64,000 nucleotides of DNA, from the NCBI GenBank assembly GCA_009760855.2, contig WPIO01000099.1:691501-755500 (forward strand), read 5' to 3'. The notes below the pieces were generated by a model. That model was not told where the DNA came from. It worked only from the letters and a program-made list of their open reading frames with translations, and did not search any database. Each line of letters starts with the position of its first letter. Within the stretch, counting starts at the first letter, position 1. A program made the translations under genes and the position numbers. Below, one piece after another: positions 35,101 through 44,408 of this stretch. Origin of the DNA: Cristatella mucedo. Lineage: Eukaryota > Bryozoa > Phylactolaemata > Cristatellidae.

Positions 35101-35754
35101 GCCGCTCCCAAAAACGAATTGCGCCTTTCTTAAGAGCCCAGAGTCTTCGCTGCACTATCGGAGCTTAGAAAAGCATAACCTCTATCGAGTCTCACCGTCG
35201 AGGTCGACTGTCAGCGAAAAACCGCGAGCCCCTCTCGGTACCAGCGCGTTGGACAGCGGGTCCGACTTAACAACTGCGCAATACAGTGAGGGGTATTCGT
35301 ACGTGCGGCACAGTTATTCTCTCTGAGTCAGATCTGCGAGATATCTCGTCGCAGCCCACTCGACGCGTTCCGCTCACGAGAGAAGATCGCAAGGAAGGGA
35401 CTAAGTCACGTGGGACTTGAGCGCGCCTTCGAGCGTCAGCGCCGGGCAGGTATTAGCCGTTCTGGCTGGCTGACGACGACGACCGCGTATATTATTATAG
35501 CAGTATCGCTCGATTTAGCTGTAACCCCTATGGAGTCATTTGTTTCTAGATTGAACGCCTGCGCGCGGGGAGAGGGACGCTACTGAGCTCGCGACATCGT
35601 CATCGCGAAGTTCCACCCCCCCCCCTCTCCAGCCGACGCTCCATCCGCCCAACGGGCGCGCTCCATTCCGGCACGTGACGTATCCGCGCCGCGCAATTCA
35701 CTTCTTTCCCGTGCGTCGGCGTGAACGCACGCTATCCGATCTCTTCTCTCACCA

Positions 35755-35910
35755 CCGCGTGCTCCGGAGCAGCACGCGCGACGGCCTCGACCACCAGTAT
35801 GTACGCCCGAAATATACAATAAGCGTACAATACAGCCGTCGTCATTACTACCACGCTTTTGTGGAGGCATCGCTATTCTTCGTCGCGCCGCTGCCGCGAG
35901 CGCGAACCCT
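35755..35910 (+). repeat. Repeat P, copy 1
   Basis: GTGCTCCGGAGCAGCACGCG, GTACAATACAGCCGTCGTC, CTTCGTCGCGCCGCTGCCG. Shared in order with 40860-41035 (+) and 41498-41690 (-). CpG-rich, no known family. Confidence 0.5.
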
Positions 35911-36000
35911 TGCACTACAACGGTCCGCCACAGTCTCACTTCCGGCTGGCAGACGGTCGGCTAGCGTAACGCTTGACGCAGCGGTCTCGCGAGTAGCTGC

Positions 36001-36248
36001 GATAATAATAATAATAATACTTTTGATACAGTGCCTTCAGAGAACGCTATCTCTTTCTACGTGCTTTACATTTGCTGCAAAGGAAGCACGGGCGAATGGT
36101 TAGTGGTAGCATGCTTGATAAACAACAGGAATAACATGGTTAGGGGTGATATGCACCGGGTCAGCATGCAAGTATGGTTAATGGCAGCATGTACAGTGTC
36201 AGAACGCATAAGCACATAAATGACATATCACGGGGATCCACTAAATGC
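36001..36248 (-). mobile_element. LINE-A 3' UTR and tail, antisense
   Basis: AATAATAATAATACTTTTG, CAGTGCCTTCAGAGAACGC, CTTTCTACGTGCTTTACA, then the UTR signature GGTCAGCATGCAAGTATGG, ending CACTAAATGCCG where the foldback-like block begins. Confidence 0.75.
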
Positions 36249-36537
36249 CGCGATACTGCGGTGCAGCGGCCATTTTCTTAATAAACGTCAGAAACTGCGA
36301 TTTTATTCAAAATCGTACGGATCGGCGTTACGGGTTTACACGCGAAATTTCATGAAATTTCGCACGAGGATTCTCATGCTGTGGCTTCCGATTGCTCGGC
36401 CCAGTAAGAACCCCCAAATATTCCAACGGCGCAACAGCTGCCATTTCCAAAGAAAACTCAGCACAACTGCGATTATGATTCCTCCTTACAAAAGAACAGT
36501 ATTTCGAGTTTACCCACCGAATTTAATGCCATTGCTC

Positions 36538-36612
36538 AATTGCATTTCCCTTTGCAGCAAATGTAAAGCGCCTAGAAAGAGATTAAGTTCTCTGAGGGCG
36601 CTTTATCAAGTA

Positions 36613-36643
<31 letters not shown>
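36538..36643 (+). mobile_element. LINE-A 3' tail
   Basis: AATTGCATTTCCCTTTGCAG, AAATGTAAAGCGCCTAG, hairpin and ATT repeats, inside the left arm of the foldback-like block. Confidence 0.7.
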
Positions 36644-36837
36644 GCACTTGCCCGTTCTCGTGCTATGCCCCCCCCCCAGTGACCGGGCTATCCAGCCTCC
36701 CTAAATACTCATATCGCCATGGAATTGCTATTGCAATTATAGGCGTCGCGCTACTGCAGTTTTGATTCCACGTTCTAAAAAGCTGCGTTCATGGTCGACC
36801 CACCAAATTGGATGCGATTTCGCTAACATCAATCATA

Positions 36838-38052
36838 CTTGTCTGATCGTGTTCAATCCGTGTCGTGTGGGGGTCAGGTCTCAGACATGAGAAGGGTCAC
36901 CCGTGGAGTCCCTCAAGGGTCTGTACTTGGTCCCTTGCTGTTCTCCATTTATACGCAACCTCTGGGAAAAGTGATTAAGGCCCATGGAATAGGATATCAC
37001 TTCTATGCTGACGATACTCAGTTGTATTTGTCTTTTAAACCGTCGGAATCTGCTGCAGCAACTGAGAAACTGAATGCTTGCCTTGCCGATATTCGATCCT
37101 GGATGTCGGAAAACTTCCTGAAATTAAATGACGATAAAACCGAACTGCTTCTCATAGGACATCGTAAGCGTGTGGCTGGATTAAAAGGCTTTGCTGTTCT
37201 AATAGGCGATGTTATTGTGCGACCTTCACCACGTGCTCGTAATCTAGGTGTCGTGTTCGACAGCTGCCTCAATTTCAAAAGTTTCATTCAGAAGACTGCC
37301 TCTACAGCTAGCCATCACATCCGATCCCTATCCAAGATTAGAAGCTGTCTCCCACAGTGGCTTGTAAAAAATTTAACTAGCTCTTTAGTTCTGTCTCGGC
37401 TTGATTATTGTAATTCCCTTTTGGCTGGGCTACCAAAGAAAGCTATTATGCCACTACAGCGGACTATGAATATGGCTGCAAGGCTGGTCTTCAAGTCCCA
37501 GCGGTTTGAGCACGTGTCACCTTTGCTGGAAGAGCTAGAATGGTTGCCGGTTGAGCAAAGGATACAGAGCAAAGTTCTTACGCTGACCCACAAGGCCGGC
37601 AACGGCTTGGCTCCTTCATACGTAGCTGAACTGCTGCATCAGTTTCAGCCTGTTCGCGCCCTCAGGTCCTGTGTGGACAATAAATTAGCTGTCCCATTCT
37701 TCCGCTTAAAGACAGTTGGCGACAGAAGCTTTAGCTCTGCAGGTCCTAGACTGTGGAACTCGCTTCCACAATTCTTACGCAACGACATCTACTCTCCAAC
37801 TGCCGACTATGGCACATCTTTTTCAGCGGTCCTGAACTGCTACTTCTATGCTACTCACTACCTCAACTGCTCTCCTAACTCTGCTATGCTTCCCACTTTC
37901 TCTTTGTTGCGTGAGACGAAGTGTGTTGGCTACCGAATGCTTACCGAAAGCCGCTTAGGCTGTGAGTGCGCTATACAAAACTCTCCTGCGTAACGCCCAC
38001 ATGGTCTTTATGACTTTGTGGAGTTACTGACGGAGATACATACATACATACA
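36838..38052 (+). mobile_element. LINE-B, L2-like non-LTR retrotransposon, 5'-truncated
   Basis: A 384-codon open frame (36839-37993) covers the second half of an L2/CR1-type reverse transcriptase and its C-terminus: [20 protein letters not shown], the catalytic box [29 protein letters not shown] (RT domain 6-7), [22 protein letters not shown] and [13 protein letters not shown]. The frame stays open into what is probably 3' UTR, ending near TACCGAATGCTTACC and a short ATAC repeat (38033-38050). The N-terminal RT part and any endonuclease are absent, as is usual for a 5'-truncated copy. It sits inside the foldback-like block. Confidence 0.88.
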
Positions 38053-38486
38053 ACACGTTCCCATTCCAAAAGCCTCCAAAAGCCAGGGCCGACCAGCCTC
38101 GCTACATATAACTGCAATGGAAGCTACAATTTCGACAATAGGTGCACCCAAAATGCGCTTTTGATTGCACATGATAGGAAAAAGGGTACCTGGTTTACCC
38201 ACCAATTTTCATACGATTACGATGACGCGTCTATTGCCTGCGATGTCTCGGGCCATTGGAGGCCAGAATATTAGAGCACGCCTGCGAAATGTCATGGAAT
38301 TCGGTGGGTAGACCCTAGTAAATAAATAAATAGAATTCAAAATCAAAGTTGTGGGATGCCTATCGTGGAAATAGTACCTGCATCGCAGTCCGAAAATGTA
38401 GAGCAGCAGGTTGGGCCGGGCCATTGAAGGCAATTTCGCGCCAACGCGCAAGCACAATCGCATACAATTTAGTGGGTTAACCCAGA

Positions 38487-39313
38487 TAACAATAACAATG
38501 CACTTGATAAAGCGCGCTCAGAGAACTCAATCTCTCTCTAGGCGTTTACATTTGCTGCAAAGGGAAATGCAATTGAATGGTAAGTAAAATCATGCTTGAA
38601 AAAGAAACAAAATGAATAATATGGTTAGGGGTGACATGCACAGTGTCAGCACGCATAAGCACGTGAAGGACGAATCACAGGGACCCACTAAATTCTGTCC
38701 TAAATCGGCGTGTTTTTAAATTCTTTTTAAATGTGGTCAGGTCAGGGGATGTTCTGACGCAGGTCGGGAGGGAGTTCCAGGCTTTGGGAGCGTACGAACT
38801 CAATGCACGGTCTCCAAAGGATTCGAGGTTTGTACGAGGTATTTCTAGACTGTTGGATTCCGAAAAGCGGGTGGAACGATGCGTGGCCTGGTGGGGGAGT
38901 AAATCGGAGAGATAGGCTGGAGCCAAAGAATGACGTGACCTAAAAGTGAGCGACAAAACCTTGAAGTCGATTCGTTGCTTGACTGGTAGCCAGTGCAAGT
39001 CGGCGAGAAGTGGTGTAATGTGGCAACTGCGACGCTCACGACAGACAAGCCTAGTTGCAGAGTTTTGCAGCAGCTGCAATCGGCTGATTGCACATGCTGG
39101 TAGGCCAGTGAGCAGTGAGCTGCAGAAGTCGAGACGGGATGTCACGAATGCATGGACCAACTCGGACGTGGTATCCTTATCTAAACAAGCCCGAATTTTA
39201 CCAATGTTATGAAGCTGGAAATAGGCAGATTTGACTGTGGAGCTGATATGGTCGTCCAACGAGAGGTCACTTTGGAACATGACACCTAGATTTCGAGCTG
39301 ATTCAACAGGAGA
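38487..39313 (-). mobile_element. LINE-A, 5'-truncated, intact C-terminal frame, inside the foldback-like block
   Basis: Minus-strand frame 39280-38675 (201 codons) runs from [20 protein letters not shown] to EFSGSL-stop. 3' UTR and the hairpin tail follow at 38640-38490. Both flanks (GGGTTAACCC left, TTTTCTATAAGATGGAGTCA right) belong to the satellite units of the foldback-like block. Confidence 0.86.
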
Positions 39314-39737
39314 TCATTGTTTTCTATAAGATGGAGTCAAAACCGCAGTAGCACGACGCCTGTCGTTGGAATAGCAGCTGAATGCGATATGAATATATAG
39401 GAAGGCTGCATAGCCAGATCTAGCATGCGAACGGCCAAGCGCAATGACATGAAATTCAGCGGATAAACCAGGAACACGGTTTTTTGTAAGGAGTATCCAG
39501 AGCCGCAGTGGCGAGAATTGTTTTGTGAAAATGGCAGCTGTTGAGCAGTTGAAATTTTGGGGGTTCTTACTGTTGCGGTCGAAATCGAATGACATTTCGT
39601 TTCTAAATCTGGAGCATTTGTTTGCTATAATTTGCAATAAAAACCGCAGTAGTTGTAAGCGTCTTGTGGAAATTGTATCTGTAGAGCAGTTCGAATTTTC
39701 GGGACTGCTATCTGGGCCGGGCCATTAGAGGTTATAG

Positions 39738-40070
39738 TGTAGGGGTCGTCTCCAGCTTAACGCCCGGAAGGTTGACGAGCGAGTACGAGGTGCAGCAAGC
39801 ACCGATAGCAAAATGAGTCACTGACTTTTCTACAAGATTTAATCGATCAAATTCATGGGCAGGACACGTCTGCGAGCCGGAGACGGACGACACGTCCACT
39901 CGCGACTCCGGGAGCTGATCGAGAGAGTGGCGGGAAAAGATTGCATCACTGGGTGGCCATTCAGGCAAGCCTCCACCCAATCAGCGGTAGGCTCCCGGCC
40001 GCAGAGACGTTAAGCACTACTGCCCTGTCAGGCTAGGGCGGGGCAACACGGTGGCGATGCTACGCCCACA
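39738..40070. mobile_element. LTR-like insertion in the foldback-like block
   Basis: 333 bp, TGTAGGGGTCGTC to TACGCCCACA, with short imperfect inverted ends, interrupting a satellite unit (GGTTATAG before, CTGGAAAACGCT after). No clear target duplication. Confidence 0.35.
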
Positions 40071-40754
40071 ATGGCTGGAAAACGCTGCGCGAGCGTAGTG
40101 AATATGGTGGGTCAACTTGGCATGCTGCTCTCTATAATTTAGAATCAAAAGTGCAATAAAGCAAGGCATTTTGTGAGAACGAAATTGTGTGACTATAGTA
40201 GCTGTGTCGCCATTCGAATGTGTAAGAAGGCTGGCTGGCCCGGGTCATTGGAGGCCATAGTGTGAGAAAGCTCATAAGCGAATACACGACATTTGGTGGG
40301 TAAACCCATAAGACCGTTTTATGTAATTTAAAATCAAATCCAGTTTTCTGACGTTTATTTCGGAAATGGCGGTGGCATTGCAGTGTGTCGCAGTTTTTCT
40401 CTCGGGACCCGCGGTCACCTGCTGCTGATCTGTGATCCTGATGAGAACATTCGATTCGCCGGAGCCTGCCACGGCGTTCAAGTTGTCGCTAACATATCGC
40501 TGCTGTGCGCGTAACATCGCCGCAACGTTGTTCCGCTCCCAACAGGACTCAAACCACTCAGCCACGACCAGTGGCCGCACTGCACGTGAGCCCGAGAAGC
40601 ACTGCTATCTGGCTGTATGCGCTGACCAAGTGAGATTTATTTTCGCAGGCCCAGGCAGGTCTTGCGACTCTATTGGCACTGCAACGATTACTACCTGTGC
40701 GCCGGCGTGAGTGCACGCTGTACATTCTCACACTCACTCTTTCTGTTAATAAAC

Positions 40755-40860
40755 ATAATAATTATAATACATTTTTTTAGCGCCTCTTAAATAAACTTAA
40801 TAATAATATATTTGTATAGCGTCCTCAGAGAACAGAATCTCTGCCTTAGCACTTCGCACA
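40755..40860 (-). mobile_element. Two consecutive LINE/SINE-type tails, antisense
   Basis: ATAATTATAATACATTTTTT, AGCGCCTCTTAAATAAAC, then AATATATTTGTATAGCGTCC, TCAGAGAACAGAATCTCTGC. Confidence 0.45.
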
Positions 40861-41035
40861 TTTTGCTCGGGAGCAGCGCACCCGACGGCAACTACTCCAG
40901 CTCATACGCTCGCCCGCCTGCGTCGTCTGCGTACAATGCAGCCGCCGTCGTCATCACGCTCGAAAGACGTCTGCGTGGGCATCGTCCACCATACTTCGTT
41001 GTCGCGTCGCCGCCAGCGAGCTCGCGTCCCCACGA
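40860..41035 (+). repeat. Repeat P, copy 2
   Basis: TTGCTCGGGAGCAGCGCACC, GTACAATGCAGCCGCCGTCG, TTCGTTGTCGCGTCGCCGCC. Confidence 0.5.
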
Positions 41036-41212
41036 GACTAGTTAGAGAAGTCGCCGTACTTGAAGCATCATAAAAGAAGCGAGGAGTGGATGACTGAAAA
41101 ATCCGTGGATGATAACTTTCGATGCGAAACAATGTGAAAATGAGCTTCGCAGCGTAGAACGCCGAACGCACCCATTGCCTAACGGCGGCGATTCGTGACA
41201 TGAGAGCATACT

Positions 41213-41490
41213 AATAATAATTATTATAATACGATTGATAAAGCGCCCGCGGAGAACTCAATCTCTTTTAGGCGCTTTACATTTGCCGCAAAGGAAACGC
41301 GATCGAATGGTGAGTGGTATTGCACTTGATAAACAACATGAATAACATGGTTAAGGGTGACTTGCACATGGTCAGCATGCAAGTGCAGTTACCAGTAGCA
41401 TGCACAGTGTCAGCACCCATAACCACATAAAGGACAAATCGCAGGGACCCACTAAAAGTTGTCTAAAATAGGTGCGTTTTTCAAGTTCTT
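41213..41490 (-). mobile_element. LINE-A 3' UTR and tail, antisense
   Basis: AATAATTATTATAATACG, TAAAGCGCCCGCGGAGAAC, then UTR to AATAGGTGCGTTTTTCAAG. A repeat-P copy abuts it at 41498. Confidence 0.75.
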
Positions 41491-41497
41491 GCAAGGG

Positions 41498-41690
41498 TTC
41501 GGGCGCGTAATGGCGGCGCGACGAAGAGCAAAGCCCCTACCAGCGAGTTGTGGTACTGGTGATGACGGCCGTATTGTAACATACGCAGCAGCAAACGCAA
41601 GAGAGCGAGCGCTACGTACAGATGAAGAAGCCATCGTGGAAGCGGCTCCGGAGCAGCGCCAGTAGAGAAGAGAAGAGAACGTGAGCGAGA
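41498..41690 (-). repeat. Repeat P, copy 3
   Basis: Complementary orientation: GGCGGCGCGACGAAGAGC, GATGACGGCCGTATTGTAAC, GCGGCTCCGGAGCAGCGCC. It abuts the 5'-truncated end of a LINE-A and is followed by GA repeats. Confidence 0.5.

Positions 41691-41691
<1 letters not shown>

Positions 41692-41774
<83 letters not shown>
41692..41774. repeat. GA microsatellite
   Basis: About 40 GA units. Confidence 0.95.
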
Positions 41775-41776
<2 letters not shown>

Positions 41777-41998
41777 CCGTGCGTACGGGCCGACAAGCAG
41801 GCAGAAAGTTCCCTGGCTGCATAACTAGCGGCTCACGCGACCACAGCCGACCCGTTGCAATTAAATCCAGGTTAGTCAGCCGATCCTGTCCAACTTCAGG
41901 GGTACTCAGCGTGCCCGTGGGCCGGGCAGAGTGGTGTGAGTCCGGCTGGGGCGAAACAGCATCGTGAGCGTGGTCACACCCACATCGGTACATAGGCA

Positions 41999-42739
41999 TG
42001 TAACCGGGTTCCGGGGGTCAAAGGCTAATTCCCGCCAAACCCCGCCATACTCCGGCCACGCTGCCGCTCGCCATGCCGCCGAGCTAGGGTAAGACGAGCG
42101 GCCGTCAGGTTAAACATCTTTATAACGCATGCGCCAACAACAACGGGGGAACTAAACAAGTCTACAGGGAGGGTCCTATACACAGTACACTACGGGGGCG
42201 CAAGACGACGCAGCAAGCGCGAACAAACGTGTTAGTTGGGGTCAGTCGGCTTCTGCAGTCCTGTCGTTGTATCGACTCCGAATCCAACAGTACGAGCGTA
42301 CACCGTCCAAAACCCGGCTGGCTGAGTAACTGCTGACTAGTCCGAGTCGACAACTACCACAGTCGTAAGCTTCCACCGAAAGACGCCAACACACGGGGGG
42401 GGGGGGTTCACGAACACACTACGCGGGGGGAACGCGGTATAAACAAGTCAACAACGAGCGAGCTATCCAGCTCCGCTCGGGCCTTAGGTACTCGTTCCCT
42501 TGCGTGCGTGGCAGCATCGCCGAAGCACGCCTGCACGAATCCAGGTGCATAACTCGGCGAGACCGGGAGCCTCCAATACCACGACTTACTTGGCCAATTT
42601 CCCGTACCCAAGAGCCCCGGTGACCTCACGTCACCGCATACATCCGGCCATGCCGTAGGGTCAGACCCCGGCCTAGCCGGTGACCCTAACCCTCACTATA
42701 GCCGTCCGGTCCCAGCCAACCGAACCCAGCCTGGGTACA
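41999..42739. other. GC-rich block with TG...CA ends, possible LTR
   Basis: Starts TGTAACCGGGTTCCG and ends CCTGGGTACA just before a LINE-A fragment. Inside are a TTTATAACGC-like box and a run of G (42397-42406). No duplication and no partner were seen; nothing else is recognisable. Confidence 0.25.
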
Positions 42740-42740
42740 A

Positions 42741-43262
42741 GCACATAAAGGACGAATCGCAGGGGCCCACTAAATGCTGTCATAAATAGGTGCGTTTTTA
42801 GTTACTTCTGAAATGTGGTCAAGTCAGGGGATGTCGTGACAGAAGTCGAGAGTGAGTTCCAGGCTTTGGGAGCATACGAAATAAAGGCACGGTCTCCAAA
42901 GGATCTGAGGTTTGTAAGAGGTATAGGTAAACAGTTTCCGAAAAGCGGGTGGTACGATGCTTGGCCCGGTGTGGGAGTAGATCTAGAGCAGCGGATAATA
43001 TGTTGGCTGGAGCAAAAGAATGAAGTGACCTAAAAGTGAGTGACAAAACCTTGAAAGTCGATCTGTTGCTTGACTGGTAGCCAGTGCAGGTCGGCGAGAA
43101 GTGGTGTGATGTGGCAACTGCGACGTTCATTACAGACGAGCCTAGCTGCAGAGTTTTGCACCAGCTGTAAGCGCCTGACTGCACATGCCGGTAGACCAGC
43201 AAACAGTGGAGTTACATAAGTCAAGACGGGATGTCACAAATGCACCGACTAACTTAGATAGC
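42741..43262 (-). mobile_element. LINE-A C-terminal part, antisense, tail missing
   Basis: Starts in the UTR (GCACATAAAGGACGAATCG), then codons for the complement of APKAWNS, LLPHRAKHRTT and LHWLPVKQ, ending TCACAAATGCACCGACTAAC. Confidence 0.75.
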
Positions 43263-43850
43263 CCATTGCCCCGCCTAGTGCATATCAGGGGCGGTTCTGT
43301 CTACCATTACCTAGGGCCTCAAGTGTTCATCGGCGTGCGCTAGATCGGGTCGCGAAACAGCATCGATGGGGGATTTTACCGAACTCTATTTGCCCAATGT
43401 CGCTGACCCGGTTCAGCTTTATTATCGCAATACTCCCAACCTCTCTCCAAGGCCAACATCCAGACACAGGTCTTATCTACGGCGCCAAGCTCCGATGGGG
43501 GAAATGCCGTCCTCGTAATTAGGTCACCTATCCTGTGCCGCGACGCTCACAGATGGGGACCGAATGACAAAGCACGTGACTGGCGGCATCGATTTAGTGG
43601 CGCAGTGGCAGTCACAGAAAGCCCGGATCGTCGCTTAGTCGAAGCCGAATGAACGCCCTGATTGATCCTACCGCAAGTGCTACGCCCTCTTGCTCAATGC
43701 TCAAGGACAAGGGTGCTTTCCAGCCAGCCTATTGTTGTGTGGCCCAAAATCAAGCCAACCTGGAGACACGCTGCAAGGGTAGAGTCTATCATCAACCTTC
43801 GTTACGGGAAAGTAAGAGAGCCAGCGCTCCGAGGAGGACCTGAGCGACTG
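42800..43850. other. LINE-A end, then unrecognised sequence (43263-43850)
   Basis: After the LINE-A fragment, 590 bp with no frame over 65 codons and no known repeat. Confidence 0.35.
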
Positions 43851-44087
43851 CAGCGCCCCTGTCGGTGGATTGCGTATTGGCCCAGGTCGACGCTGTCCAT
43901 GGTGGTGGATTGCACGAGGACGCGCGTGCGCAATGGTGAGAAATTGTTTGGGTATTCTTAAACAATAACGGAGTTTGATAAGCAATCCAAATGGATCTTT
44001 GCGCAGCCAATTGGATGTGGATTTTCGGTGGATTCAAGGGGATTTCGGTAGTGGCTGGCATCTTTGGAATCCATTTTCCGTGATGGT
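43850..44087 (-). repeat. Foldback-satellite fragment in opposite orientation
   Basis: GGTGGATTGCGTATTGGCCC at 43865-43884 is the reverse complement of the array core found to the right. More GGATT motifs follow (44025-44070). It lies outside the intact element and outside the SINE, so it belongs to another, broken copy. Confidence 0.55.
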
Positions 44088-44173
44088 CTGACCCAGTGGT
44101 TTGGGGCTTTCCCGACCAAGGTCAAGGTGAATGTAGATGGTCAGGGGCCTGAGCCCTACAGCTTACACGTAGC

Positions 44174-44408
44174 GGGTTCGACGAATTACCGCAATCCACT
44201 CTAATTAGGGTAGCAACGACCGGACGTAAGCGTTGCCGAGCTCAAATTTTTTGCTGATATTGTAGTACACGTTCGAATTTATCTGTTCACAAAATTCCAT
44301 GTAGCTACCCGCACGCGCACTTATGCAAATGGGCTTCGGCGCCGGACGCCTGTACTGCAATCCACCGCAATCACCGGCAATATATTCTAGTTCTCGTCAA
44401 ATCCACCC
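44174..44408 (+). repeat. Left terminal inverted repeat of the foldback element
   Basis: Pairs with 46937-47160 in inverted orientation, from GGGTTCGACGAATT inward to CTCGTCAAATCCACCC, with small gaps after about 150 bp. Confidence 0.88.

Larger units (their letters stand above)
36249..40400. mobile_element. Second foldback-like block with inverted satellite units, heavily interrupted
   Basis: The left end (36252-36345: ACTGCGGTGCAG, GGCCATTTTC, AATAAACGTCAGAAA) is mirrored inverted at the right end (about 40310-40395: TTTCTGACGTTTATT, GAAATGGCGG, GCATTGCAGT). Units around TTTACCCACCAAATT point one way at 36511, 36795 and 38193, and the other way (GGTGGGTAAACCC) at 38300, 38470, 40108 and 40293; 39449 is a weaker copy. 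They meet near 38250. GGGCCGGGCCATTGGAGGCC recurs at 38245 (partial), 38410, 39713 and 40240 (variants). LINE-B, LINE-A and an LTR-like block are inserted, and without them about 1.8 kb remain. Confidence 0.6.

Noticed and set aside
40272-40580. 102-codon minus-strand frame with a possible donor after ITDQQQ
   Set aside because: The proposed donor exists, but no acceptor or neighbouring exon fits, and part of the frame lies in the right end of the foldback-like block; it also contains a B-box-like GGTTTGAGTCC.
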